Assembly (NCBI GenBank): GCA_949358305.1
Contig: OX442314.1
Coordinates: 35,087,608 to 35,151,607, forward strand
Length of the DNA: 64,000 nucleotides
DNA from: Strigamia acuminata
Taxonomy: Eukaryota > Arthropoda > Chilopoda > Geophilomorpha > Linotaeniidae
Direction of reading: 5' to 3'
In this document: positions 20,755 through 32,016 of the stretch, piece by piece
How positions within the stretch are numbered: the stretch's first letter is position 1
Layout: each line of letters opens with the position of its first letter
Notes under the pieces: generated by a model
Told to the model about the DNA's origin: nothing
Databases searched by the model: none
Seen by the model: only the letters and a program-made list of their open reading frames with translations
Program-made: the position numbers and the translations under genes

Positions 20755-23375
20755 CAAATGCTCAGCAGTCAGCACAGTGCTGCAGACACAGCCGCACATA
20801 TTTGCCACGGTGTGGCGATGCTGTCCGGATGCTGTCGTGTTGTTTTCTAAGCGGCAAATCGAAGTCAAGTCGGTTCACCGTGGTTGTTGCTGTTGCTGAC
20901 CAGGTATACAACCACAATTGTATAATACATCAGATTTATATACCGATTCGGCACATATTACTACAAACACAAACAGAAATTTGTGTTTGTGAAGACAAGT
21001 ACCACTTTTTGATCGAGTGCTGCTGTTTACGACACAGGAAGTGAATTTTTCATACCAATTTACCGTATTAAAATAAAAATTTCTTTTCATGCAGGTTGGA
21101 TATACTGAAGTGCCTCGACAAACATGGACAACCTTGAAGCAAAAGTGACGTCTGTGTGTGACCACATCAAACAAACCACGACCAATTATTCCAACTCATG
21201 TCCCAGTTTACTCAAACTTGCACTGGTGAGCGCCGCCACTTCCCTTTGGAGCCAGGAACACGTCAAATCCAAGATAACCGCTTATTTCACGATTATAGAC
21301 GAGTTCAGTAAGTCTAATGAAGAAAACTGGGTCGAAATCGAGAAGTTCGTGTCGAACGAAGCGAACAAAATTGATATTCCCGCCGCACTCAAACCGGACT
21401 TGGCCTACGTCATCGACGCTATAGGCGTGCAAATACACGACTGGGCGATTTATCTGAAAAGATTCACTTGGTCTGACGACACTACTTCGGACGACTACGT
21501 TAACAACATCGCTTGGACCATGTACGGAACGATCGATCGAGAAAAAACGTTTAATCTGCTGCTAAACGAGCAGAATTTAAGGCAAAACGGCAGCCTGTAC
21601 AACTTGGCGGGCAATTTTTACTTGAAGGAACAAATTCTCGCTTTGCCGGAACCGGAACCCGGGCGAGCGACAAATATCCGTGTAAAATTTTCGGTAGTCG
21701 TTCGAGAATACATGAGCGAACCTTTGGATTTATTTTATTTGGAAGACGACCTTCTTATCCAGTTGATGACTGTATTACAGCACGATTTGGCGGCGGCGTA
21801 TTTCTGGCGATTGACACCGGCCGAACTCCGACCTCTGATGATCGACAGAATGTGGGGTTTCCTCGTGTACGATTCGTGTTTTAACATCGTTCAATTCCTG
21901 CTGTGTCATTCGAGCGACGAACAACTGAAGAAGTATATCCGTTCGAAGTTGGCCTTCAATATATTGTGGTCCGTTCTTTTTACGGTTAAGCCGTGGCTCA
22001 TATTCGACCAGTCTGTGATCATTCATTTGGTGAATTTCATCGATGATTCCGATCTTCAGTGTATCATTCGTGAGGTGAACGAAAATGTGGAGCGTGTCGG
22101 ACTCTGGCGCGTCGTTTACAAGCCGTTTTTGATGCAGATGTGGAATTACGGCAGCGACGATGAGATGAAAATTACTTTGTTGCGTTTGGTTTGGGATTTT
22201 GGCGTCATCAAATTGGCCATGTTGCGCGAATTCGACGAGACAAAGTATGAAATTCTGTTGTGGAAGAGAAGCGCTTGTGTCTTTTCGATCCTGAGCGACG
22301 GCGGGTTGGAGTTTGATGCGTTTGTCAACCGGGGTTTTCGAGACAAGAGTTTGGTTCGAAAACTCAAGAAACGTTTGAATGAGTTTGCTCTTTTGTACGT
22401 GAATAATGTGCAAAGTGGAAACGTGGAAACGATGAAAGGCTTAAAGCGGTTGCCGGTAAAAGAGAGCCGGTTTTTGTTGAGGTTTGGAAGTTACGAAAGC
22501 GTTAAGAGTAAAATTTCGAATTATTTTAATTCCGAGCCAAATGAGTAAATATAATCATTGAGTGATTTCAAATTGGTTAAGACAAATCTGCTTTGATAAG
22601 CTCGTTAGTCCATTTATTTTGATTAACTTTGGGTCACTTATGATTAATAAGTAATATTAATATTTTATTTAGGATCATCCAATAATAAGTCATTTATTTC
22701 ACTTGTTTTTGTTTATTTAAGTAAACTTTTAATATTTGCTTAACCAATTTGAACGCACCTATTGGTATATTATATATTTTATATACGGGTATATTATATT
22801 AATACTTCCATTTCACTTTTTTAATTGTGTATAATACATTATATATTAGTTTATTGGACCTTTTCTAAAATGGTTACGAGGCTCTGAAAAAACCATTTAC
22901 AAAAAACATCAGTTTTGTAATGTTTTTTCCAAGAAAAAATGTGGAAATAAAATGAAGCGTATTGATAAGTTTGGTCTTGATTTATCTACGAAGCGTATTG
23001 ATAAGTTTGGTCTTGATTTATCTACAATGAGCTTTGTTTCCACCATGCTTTCATGTTGTTGAATCGTATGTTAGTTAGCAGCTCCTGATGCAAATTTTAC
23101 CGAGGTTATAATAATGGGTGTCTATACAAGCTAGCTAGTCCTTTTTTGCCTACCAAAATACATCCCAGTTGTGTGGAAAACGTTACCGATGTTCTTAAAA
23201 ATGTACAAACAAACCATGCTCTACAACTTTGTAATTAAACATTTTCTCCACGTTTGTTCTTCCGTAATTTGCCTGGAACACTTTAAAGTAATCACCCTAG
23301 TTACTTCGTGAAATTTCTTTATTACATCCTAAGTCTAGAACAATATATTTAATAACGTAAAAGAAAGCTACGCTG
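20755..23375 (+). repeat. Tandem cassette unit C
   Basis: Leader from about 20755 with a donor (GT at 20904) and acceptor (AG at 21093-21094) giving a 191-bp candidate 5'-UTR intron, then the copy-3 gene and a 3' part (22549-23375) without genes. A 37-bp stretch (GAAGCGTATTGATAAGTTTG...) is duplicated in tandem near 22955-23025. Confidence 0.8.
21124..22548 (+). CDS. Tandem-family protein, copy 3 (474 aa, unknown function)
   Basis: Intact coding region colinear with copy 1, beginning ATGGACAACCTTG and ending with the shared SYESVKSKIS and FNSEPNE. Differences from copy 1 are scattered substitutions and small length changes (for example around residues 180-185 and 255-265), so the frame is preserved. 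No membrane segment or known motif seen. ATG spacing to copy 4 is 2617 bp. Confidence 0.85.
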   Translation: MDNLEAKVTSVCDHIKQTTTNYSNSCPSLLKLALVSAATSLWSQEHVKSKITAYFTIIDEFSKSNEENWVEIEKFVSNEANKIDIPAALKPDLAYVIDAIGVQIHDWAIYLKRFTWSDDTTSDDYVNNIAWTMYGTIDREKTFNLLLNEQNLRQNGSLYNLAGNFYLKEQILALPEPEPGRATNIRVKFSVVVREYMSEPLDLFYLEDDLLIQLMTVLQHDLAAAYFWRLTPAELRPLMIDRMWGFLVYDSCFNIVQFLLCHSSDEQLKKYIRSKLAFNILWSVLFTVKPWLIFDQSVIIHLVNFIDDSDLQCIIREVNENVERVGLWRVVYKPFLMQMWNYGSDDEMKITLLRLVWDFGVIKLAMLREFDETKYEILLWKRSACVFSILSDGGLEFDAFVNRGFRDKSLVRKLKKRLNEFALLYVNNVQSGNVETMKGLKRLPVKESRFLLRFGSYESVKSKISNYFNSEPNE

Positions 23376-25950
23376 CACCAGTATTAAAGGTGTAACGAAT
23401 ATTTTCACCACAAGATTCCAGGTTGACGGGCACAACCGCACATATTTGCCACGGTGTGGCGATGCTGTCGTGCTGTTTTATAAGCAGTCGAAGTTTCCTT
23501 GGGTCTCCGTGGTTGTTGCTGTTGAGTGTTGCTGACCAGGTATACAACCATAATTGTATAATACATCAGACTTATATATCGATTCGCACACAAATTTGTG
23601 TTTGTGAAGACAACTACCACTTTTTGATGATCGAGTGCTGGTGTTTACGACACAGGAAGTGAATTTTTCAGATTAATTTACCGTCTTGAAACTACAAATT
23701 TCTTTTCATGCAGGTTGGATACTGAAGTGCCTCGACAAACATGGACAACATTGAAGCAAAAGTGACGTCTGTGTGTGACCATATCAGACTAACCACGACC
23801 AATTATTGCAAATCATGTCCCAGTTTACTCAAACTTGCATTGGTGAGCGCCGCCACTTCCCTTTGGAGCCAGGAACACGTCAAATCCAAGATAACCGCTT
23901 ATTTTACGACAAAAAACAAGTTCATGAAACGTTCATTATACGTTCTGAAATACACAACGTTTAATGAAGAAGACTGGCTTGAAATCGAGGAGTTCGTGTC
24001 GAACGAAGCGAACAAAATTCACATTCCAGCCGCACTCAAACCAGACTTGGTCTACATAATCGAGGCTATAGGTGTGCAAATACACAACTGGGCGTATTAT
24101 CTTAATAAATTCACTTGGTGTGACGACACTACTTCGGGCGACTACGTTAACAACATCGCTTGGACCATGTACGAAACGATTGATCGGGAAAAAACGTTTA
24201 ATCTGCTTTTAAATGAACAGAATTTAAGGTAAAACGGCAGCCTGTACAACTTGGCGTGCAATTTCTGCTTGAAGGAACAAATTCTCGCTTTGCCGGAACC
24301 GCAACCCGGGCGAGCGACAAATATGCATCTAAAATTTTCGGAAGTCGTTGGAAAATACATTAGTGAACCTTTGGATTTATCCTACTTGGATGACGACACT
24401 TTTCTCCAGTTAATGACTCAATTCCAGCACGATTTGGCGGCGGCGTATTTCTGGCGATTGACACCGGCCGAACACCGATCTCTGATGATCGACAGAATGT
24501 GGGGTTTCGTCGAGTACGATTCGTCTTTTAACATCGTTCACTTCCTGCTGTGTCATTCGAGCGACGAACAAGTGAAGAAGTATATCCGTTCGGATTTGGC
24601 TTTCAATATGCTGCAGTCCGTTCTTTTTACAGTTAAGCCGTGGGTAATTTTTGACCAGTCTGTGATCATTCATTTGGTGAATTTCATCAATGATTTCAAT
24701 CTTCAGATTCTCGTTGGCGAAGTGAACGAAGACCAGGTGACGCGTGCCGGGCTCTGGCGCGTCGTTTACAAGCCGTTTTTGATGCAGTTGTGGAATTGCG
24801 CCAACGATCACACGAAAACTGCTTTTTTGCATTTGGTTTGGGATTTTGGCGTCATGAAATTGGCCATGTTGGACGAAAGCGACGAGCGAAAGTATGAAAT
24901 TCTGTTGTGCAAGGGAAGCACTTGTGTCTTTTCGATCCTGAGCGACGGCGGGTTGGAGTTTGATGCGTTTGTCAAGCGGAGTTTTCGAGACGAGAGTTTG
25001 GTTCGAAAACTCAAGGAATGTTTGCATGAGTATGCTCTTTTGTACGTGAATAATATGCAAAGTGGAAACGTGGAAACGATGAAAGGCTTGGAGCAGTTGC
25101 CGGTAAAAGAGAGCCGGTTTTTGTTCAAGTTTGGAAGTTACGAAAGCGTTAAGAGTAAAATATCGACTTATTTTAATTCCGTGCCAAATGAGTAAATATA
25201 ATGATTGTGTTTTTTCAAATTGGTTAAGACAAACCTTGTTAGTACATTTATTTTGATTAATTTTGGGTCACTTATGATTGATAAGTAATATTAATATTTT
25301 ATTTAATTAAATTCAATAATAAGTCATTTATTTCACTTATTTTTGTTTATTTAAGCATACTTTTAATGTTTACTTAACCAATTTGAACTCACCTATTGGT
25401 ATATTATAAATTTTATATGCGGGTGTATTATATTAATACATCTATATCACTTTTTTAATTGTTTATAATACATTATATATTAGTTTACTGGACTGAAAAA
25501 AACCATTTACAAAAAACATCATTTTTGTAATATTATTTCCAAGAAAAAATGTGGAAATAAAATGAAGCGTATTGATAAGTTTGGTCTTAGATTTATCTAC
25601 AATGAGCTTTGTTTCCACCATGTTTTCATGTTGTTGAATTGTATTTTAGCAGCTCCTGATGCAAATTTTACCGAGGTTATAATAATGGGTGTCTATACAC
25701 GCTAGCTAGTCCTTTTTTGCCTACCAAAATACATCCCAGTTGTGTGGAAAACGTTACCGATGTTCTTAAAAATATGCAAACAAACCATGCTCTACAACTT
25801 TGTAATTAAACAATTTCTCCAGGTTTGTTCGTCCGCAATTTGCCTGGAACATTTTAAAGTAATCACCCTACTTACTTCGTGAAATTTCTTTATTACATTC
25901 TAGGTCTAGAACAATTTAATAACGTAAAAGAAAGCTACGCTGCACCAGGT
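23376..25950 (+). repeat. Tandem cassette unit D
   Basis: Direct repeat with leader, copy-4 gene and 3' part (25196-25950). Leader splice-site words (GACCAG|GTATAC and TTCATGCAG) are kept. No other gene. Confidence 0.8.
23741..25195 (+). pseudogene. Tandem-family copy 4, interrupted by one nonsense codon
   Basis: Open for 163 codons, then TAA at 24230-24232 where the other copies have CAA (AGG CAA AAC); a single C-to-T change explains it. Downstream the same frame is open to the normal stop at 25195, so all else is preserved. This copy also has an insertion of about 11 codons near residue 64 (KRSLYVLKYTT) not seen in the others. Either a very young pseudogene, a polymorphic null allele, or a sequencing error. 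Confidence 0.85.
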
Positions 25951-26327
25951 GTAATTAACGAATATTTTCACCACAAGATTCCTGGTTGAAAGGCACAACT
26001 GCACGTATTTGCCACGGTGTGGCGATGCTGTCGTGCTGTTTTATAAGCAGTCGAAGTCTCCGTGGGTCTCCGTAGTTGTTGCTGTTGAATGGTGTTAACC
26101 AGGTACCGGTATACACCCATTATTGTATAATCCATCAGATTTATACCGATTTGCACACATTGCCACAAATACAAACAAACGCTACAAGTGAAAACAAGTA
26201 CCATTTTTTGATGTTTTAATGTTTTTAATGTTTACGACACAGGAAGTGAATTTTTCCTACTAATTTCCCATAGTGAAACTAAAAATTTCTTTTCGTGCAG
26301 GTTGGGTACTGAAGTGCCTCGACAAAC

Positions 26328-27728
26328 ATGGACAACCTAGAAGCAGAAGTGACATCTGTCTGTGACCACATCAGACTAACCACGACCGAATATTCCAAAT
26401 CATGTCCCAGTTTACTCAAACTTGCACTGGTGAGCGCCGCCACTTCCTTTTGGAGCCAGGAACACGTCAAATCCAAGATAACCGCTTATTTCACGAAAAG
26501 ATATAAGTTCAACCAGTTTAATGAAAAAAACTGGCTCGAAATCGAGGAGTTCGTGACGAACGAAGCGAACAAAATTAACATTCCAGTCTCACTCAAACCA
26601 GACTTGGCCTACGTCATCGACGCTATAGGCGTGCAAATACACGACTGGGCGATTTATCTTAGTAAATTCACTTGGTGTGACGACACTACTTCGGGCGACT
26701 ACGTTAACACCATCGCTTGGACCATGTACGGAACGGTCGATCGAGAAAAGACGTTCGATTTGCTGCGAAACGAGCAGAATTTAAGGCAAAACGGCAGCCT
26801 GTACAACTTGGCGAGCAATTTCTGCTTGAAGGAACAAATTCTCGCTTTGCCGGAACCGGAACCCGGGCGAGCGACAAATATGCATCTAAAATTTTCGGAC
26901 GTCGTTCGAAAATACATTAGTGAACCTTTGGATTTATCTTACTTGGATGACGACACTTTTCTCCAGTTAATGACTCAATTCCAGCATAATTTGGCGGCGG
27001 CGTATTTCTGGCGATTGACACCGGCCGAACACCGACCTCTGATGATCGACACAATGTGGGGTTTCGTCGAGTACGGTTCGTCTTTTCACATCGTTCACTT
27101 CCTGCTGTGTCATTCGAGCGACGAACAAGTGAAGAAGTATATCCGTTCGGATTTGGCCTTCAATATACTGCAGTCCGTTCTTTTTACGGTTAAGCCGTGG
27201 CTAATTTTTGACCAGTCTGTGATCATTCATTTGATGAATTTCATCAGTGATTTCAATCTTCAGATTCTCGTTGGTAAGGTGAACGAAAAGGTGGAGCGTG
27301 TCGGGCTTTGGCGCGTCGTTTACAAGCCGTTTTTGCTGCAGTTGTGGAATTGCGCCAACGATGGCATGAAAACTGCTTTCTTGCGTTTGGTTTGGGATTT
27401 TGGCGTCATCAAAGTGGTCATATTGAATTTAAGCGACGCGAGCAAGTATGAAATTCTAAAGAGCAAAGGAAGCAGTTGTATCTCTTCGATCTTGAGCGAC
27501 GGCGGGTTGGAGTTTGATACGTTTGTCAAGCGGGCTTTTCGGGACGAGAGTTTGGTTCGAAAACTCAAGGAATGTTTGCATGAGTATGCTGTTTTGTACG
27601 TGAATAATTTGCCAAGTGGAAACGTGCAGTTGCCGGTAAAAGAGAGCCGGTGTTTGTCCAAGTTTAGAAGTTACGAAAGCGTTAAGAGTAAAATATCGAC
27701 TTATTTTAATTCCGTGCCAAATGAGTAA
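26328..27728 (+). CDS. Tandem-family protein, copy 5 (466 aa, unknown function)
   Basis: Intact frame beginning ATGGACAACCTAG, with the same conserved stretches as copies 1 and 3. Near the C-terminus it lacks the VETMKGLEQ-type segment of the other copies (an in-frame deletion of about 8 residues around 27625) and has diverged around residue 365-385. Ends FNSVPNE. Function unknown. Confidence 0.85.
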   Translation: MDNLEAEVTSVCDHIRLTTTEYSKSCPSLLKLALVSAATSFWSQEHVKSKITAYFTKRYKFNQFNEKNWLEIEEFVTNEANKINIPVSLKPDLAYVIDAIGVQIHDWAIYLSKFTWCDDTTSGDYVNTIAWTMYGTVDREKTFDLLRNEQNLRQNGSLYNLASNFCLKEQILALPEPEPGRATNMHLKFSDVVRKYISEPLDLSYLDDDTFLQLMTQFQHNLAAAYFWRLTPAEHRPLMIDTMWGFVEYGSSFHIVHFLLCHSSDEQVKKYIRSDLAFNILQSVLFTVKPWLIFDQSVIIHLMNFISDFNLQILVGKVNEKVERVGLWRVVYKPFLLQLWNCANDGMKTAFLRLVWDFGVIKVVILNLSDASKYEILKSKGSSCISSILSDGGLEFDTFVKRAFRDESLVRKLKECLHEYAVLYVNNLPSGNVQLPVKESRCLSKFRSYESVKSKISTYFNSVPNE

Positions 27729-28255
27729 ATATAATCAATGGGTGATTTCAAATTGGTCAATGTTTAATAAGCTCGTTAGTCCATTTATTTGGATTAATAA
27801 GTTTTATTAATATTTCATTTAGGATCATTCAATAATAAGCCATTCATTCCACTTATTTTTGTTTATTTAATCAAACTTTTAATTTTTACTTAACCAATTT
27901 GAACGCACCTGTTGGTATATTATATATTTTATATACGGGTATATTATATTAATACTTCCATTTCACTTTTTTAATTGTGTATATTACATTATACAGTATA
28001 TTAGTTTATTGGACCTTTTCTAAAATGGTTACGAGGCTTTGAAAAAAAATATTTTCAAAAAACATCATTTTTGAAATATTATTTCCAAGAAAAAATGTTT
28101 GAAATAAAATGAAGCGTGTTGATGGGTTTGGTCTTGATTTATCTACAATGAGCTTTGTTTCCACCATGCTTTTATGTAGTTGAATTTTATGTTAGTTAGC
28201 AGCTCCTGATGCAAATTTTACCGAGGGTATAATAATGGGTGTCTATACTCTAGCT

Positions 28256-28564
28256 CAGGGGTTCCCAAACTTTTTAGCATCGCGCCCCACTTTTTAAGCA
28301 AGGCGATCTTCTGCGCCCCACTTCATCTACTAGTGCATTAAATTTTTAAAAAATATACTACTAAAAAGAAAAAAAGAAATTTTTATATAATTTTGCATAA
28401 AACTTTGTATAATTTTTTATATAATTTTATATAATTTTGCTTAAAAATTTACAAAAGTTTGCAAAATAAGCTTGTTTTATTTAGGCATGTATGATGGGTG
28501 CGCCCCACCAATAATCAGCTCGCGCCTCACCAGTGAGGCCCGCCTCACCGTTTGGGAAACCCTG
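28256..28564. mobile_element. hAT-like MITE, 309 bp
   Basis: Starts CAGGGGTTCCCAAACTTTTT and ends CGTTTGGGAAACCCTG, classic hAT termini, with an 8-bp target duplication CTCTAGCT at 28248-28255 and 28565-28572. The empty site is visible in the same position of units C and D. No coding capacity. Confidence 0.92.
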
Positions 28565-28761
28565 CTCTAGCTAGTCCTTTTTTGCCTACCAAAATACATT
28601 CCAGTTGTGTGGAAAACGTTAGCGATGTTCTTAAAAATGTGCAAACAAACCATGCTCTACACCTTTGTAATTAAACATTTTCTCCACGTTTGTTCTTCCG
28701 TAATTTGCCTGGAACACTTTAAACTACCGGTAATCACCCTAGTTACTTTGTGAAGTTTCTC

Positions 28762-28792
<31 letters not shown>

Positions 28793-28794
28793 TT
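28762..28794. repeat. (ATT)n microsatellite
   Basis: About ten tandem ATT repeats in unit E, absent from the equivalent place in the other cassettes. Confidence 0.9.
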
Positions 28795-28811
28795 AATAAC
28801 GTAAAAGAAAG

Positions 28812-31656
28812 TTACACTGCACCAGTATTAAACGTGTAACGAATATTTTCGGCTCGGCCATCCTTCATTGTGCTCATCTGACTTAAACCAGCTTCGCGGT
28901 CCCCTATCTTGCTTAATTTCAGTATTCGCTTTTCTAATTCCTCTCTCGTGGCTAATAGTTTCGAACGGGTGTCGTCACTCAATTCTGGCTCCGGCTTTAC
29001 TTTCTCTCCTTTGGCCTTTTCTTCCGTCTCGGCAAACGATAACTGAAGATCACAAATTACTTTGACTAGACGTTCCAAATCTGCTCGAATGCGAAGGTAT
29101 TCGCTAAAATTTTCACTTAGTGCAGTCAACACTGTTTGCAAAGGAAAAAATTAAAACTTAAGAACTGGAATACATAAAATTCTGTTTTTAATTGGTCTTT
29201 TTATCGCACGACTTTTAATCGCGGCTAGCTAATCGCGCGGACATGTAATCGCGTGAAAAGTAATCAACTCGTCGGCCAACTCATGGGGGCGACAATTGGG
29301 CGGCTTTTTTCTGGAACATACTGTATCTACCATGTAAAAACAGAATTGGGTGTAAAATAGACTTTGACCGATACCGGTATCGGTATCGGCCGATATTTCG
29401 GTATTCACCGATACCGGATCCGATGTTTTTTGGCGTGGCCGATACCGATATTACCACGTTTCTAAAACGTATCGTTTAAGACTAAAACGATACGTTTTAG
29501 AAACACTTTTGAAGCAGTATACATTATATACTGCTTCAAAAACGTTTCTTAATCATAAAATAAATTAATAAACGCAATTTTAATTTAATTTTTTTTATTT
29601 TGGGGGGTGGGGAGGGGGGTCGAACATTTTAATTTTAATATCGACGCAGGTATCGGTATCGGTCGATATTCGATTGCCGATTATCGGTATCAGCGATACT
29701 GCAAAATATTGATATCGGTCAAAGTCTAGTGTAAAACACCGTAAGAAAAATACTCACGCATAAAATAGTTCGAAACTTTCTCCATATTCAAATTATTTAA
29801 ATCGGTAATTTCACAATGGCGTTGCGAATAATTTCTATCTCGAAACAATTTCTCAATCCAAACAGTCTGCACTTTCGCTCTTTGAATCGGCGAAGTCTCC
29901 GGCTTAGTCTCGGCAAACAAGGAATTATATTTCTCATACGGTCGTGCATTTTGGTTATTCTTATCACCCTGTGCTTTCAACCGCATTTCCGCTCTCAACT
30001 TCTCCTCAGCCTCCACTTGCTCCGTGGCCAATTCTAAATTCGAATGCAGAGTGGCCAAACACAAACCGCGAAGAAAAAACACACCCAGAAATATGACCGC
30101 CAAATTGAAAATGACCAAAATGTAGAACAACATCGTTCCGGTGTTGTTTTGCACCTCCGAGTGGATACGACTCCACAATTCGTTAGTAAAAGTGCTGAAC
30201 AGGTTAAACAAAGCGAGCGAAAAGTAACTGTAATAAGTGGGAACAAATTCCCCGAGTACAATGACCGCAACGGTGCTCAGCATAACAACCAGAAGAAGCA
30301 ACAATAATAGGCTGTCGACTAACGGCAAAAGGGAAAGCAAAATTCCCCGCGACACAATCACCATTCCTCGCAGTAATTTGAAATCCGTCAAAGCGTACAT
30401 TTCTTCCGCGTAACGCACAACGCGGATCAAGCGTAGTCCTCCGATAAATTCACCATTGGGGATGGATATTGCAAGTATAAGGAGGACAAAGTCAAGTACG
30501 TTCCATAGGTCCTAGAAAAAAAGAGTGTAGCAAAAGGTCAATAACGATTGTTTTATTTGCAGTGTTGTATCTCATTCACTAAATTGTGAAAGGCGTTAAG
30601 TTCACGTATCATGACTATGTGAAGGGCATTCAAGTTCACGTTCATGACTGTGTGAAGGGCGTTCAAGTTCACGTTCATGACTATGTGAACGTGTTCACAT
30701 TCACTACAAATTTTTCAAAAGTGAACTAAGTTCAAGTTCATGAACTTGAACTAAGAGTTCTCGTTCATGTTTCATTATTCGTGTTCACGTTCGATACAAC
30801 ACTGTTTATTTGTGGGGATACCCATGTGGTTCAAAAATACATTTTACAATATATTGCTTTTCGCTTAATGCAGAATGAAGTATATTATTTGTACATTAAA
30901 TACTGCATTTCATAATACAATTGAAAGAATGCGTTTGTAAATGTATTCATATTTGACAAATAAAATATTGGAAATGCATTTTTGCAATACATTTTACAAA
31001 ATGTATATTTATCATTGTTGCAAACCAATATCAAGCAAAAATATATTACAAAATGAATTCTAGCAAAACCCAATAGATTTCATAATATGTTGTATTACAA
31101 TTCCAATGTATTTTTTGAACCATATGGGTATTACCTGTAACCTGTACTTACAAACCAAAATACAAAAAAATTATAAAACCATTTTAAACAAATTTCCAGA
31201 GCGTAATATGTCAAAACGCACTGTTTGATGCCAGTGAAAACTTTCGAATGTTTTTCTCTGAGTTCTTCATCCGTTTCCAAACCAACAGCAACTGCATCAA
31301 TCAGTATGATAATCATTGTAACTGTCCTTTTGGATTCAAGTAATTTCATTAGTCATTACATTTGATTTTATCTCATCAATATTTTGGCACTTACTTAAAT
31401 GCAGCACTGCCCAATAATTTCCTTACTAATTTGTGCTTTATATACTGTTCAGACAAGTATTCATTCCAATCCACAATATCTTGGAAGTTAATTTTATCAG
31501 CGTCATCGTCTATTAAAATAATGCATATATTCGTATTATCTTTTCAGCTTCTCACTATCAAACGATTTTCTCACCTTCGTCAGTCTTCCCAGGTACATGC
31601 CTATGAATAAATCTCACAGGAACGTTGTTCTTAACATCAGAGGGTGAAAGAGCCAT
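28812..31656 (-). CDS. CATSPER4: CatSper4-type sperm cation channel subunit
   Basis: Five exons (minus): 31656-31575, 31509-31395, 31326-31152, 30511-29758, 29131-28812. Phases agree at every junction and give 481 aa, close to human CATSPER4 (472). S1-S2 with VTMIIILIDAVAVGLETD and YYALEICLKW; S3 with DLWNVLDFVLL; an S4-like GGLRLIRVVRYAEE; S5; pore region GEFVPTYYSYFSLALFNLF; S6; then a coiled-coil tail (LTALSENFSEYLRIRADLE) that matches CATSPER4 rather than CATSPER1-3. CatSper subunits form the alkaline-activated Ca2+ channel of the sperm flagellum. The selectivity motif, usually T-x-D-x-W, reads TNELW here. The last 12 codons and the stop lie in DNA of the neighbouring tandem cassette. Confidence 0.88.
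29358..29728. mobile_element. hAT-like MITE in CATSPER4 intron 4, 371 bp
   Basis: Ends TAGACTTTGACCGATA...GGTCAAAGTCTA with the 8-bp target duplication GTGTAAAA (29350-29357, 29729-29736). The interior has repeated CGGTATCGGTATCGG words and two palindromes (about 29457-29503 and 29513-29539). It ends about 20 bp from the donor site of exon 4. Confidence 0.9.
30560..30804. mobile_element. hAT-like MITE in CATSPER4 intron 3, 245 bp
   Basis: 12-bp termini CAGTGTTGTATC...GATACAACACTG and 8-bp target duplication TTTATTTG (30552-30559, 30805-30812). The interior is built from repeated GTTCACGTTCATGACT words. Confidence 0.9.
30821..31128. mobile_element. TA-flanked MITE in CATSPER4 intron 3, 308 bp
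   Basis: Ends CCCATGTGGTTCAAAAATACA and, inverted, TGTATTTTTTGAACCATATGGG, flanked by TA on both sides (30819-30820, 31129-31130). Interior is AT-rich with many ATACATTTTGT-like words. Its left edge lies 8 bp from the target duplication of the previous MITE. Confidence 0.8.
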
Positions 31657-32016
31657 ACTTCGCTACTTAATGTGCACACATTGTTAATGATAATAATGAT
31701 GTAGTGCCTTCATTTCAATCACTTAATAATTTAATATTATTACAAATGTACAATAGATGGTGTTATAAACAAGGGGTACACAAAATCATACCTTTCTAAA
31801 ACATTAAATTAATTTACGGTCGAACCTTGCCAGATTAATGATTGTTGATCCAATGTCCAGTTAATTTTAAGAAAATAAAACATTTTTCTTTTCTTGGTTA
31901 TCAACGTTTTTACAAAAACAACAACTAAAGAAAACTCTTTCACAAATTTGCACAGACAGGTCGACTCGAACATCAACATTTTAATCTCATGCTGGTGACA
32001 AACTCTTTCTTTTATC
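31657..32016. other. Intergenic spacer between CATSPER4 start and PIGO stop
   Basis: 360 bp, AT-rich. It must hold the PIGO 3' end and the CATSPER4 promoter, since both genes are on the minus strand. No TATA box or clear poly(A) signal recognised. Confidence 0.5.

Larger units (their letters stand above)
25951..28850 (+). repeat. Tandem cassette unit E (last unit)
   Basis: Leader, copy-5 gene and 3' part; the 3' part contains a hAT-like MITE (28256-28564) and an ATT microsatellite (28762-28794). Similarity to the other units stops abruptly at about 28850, inside the last exon of CATSPER4. Confidence 0.8.
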
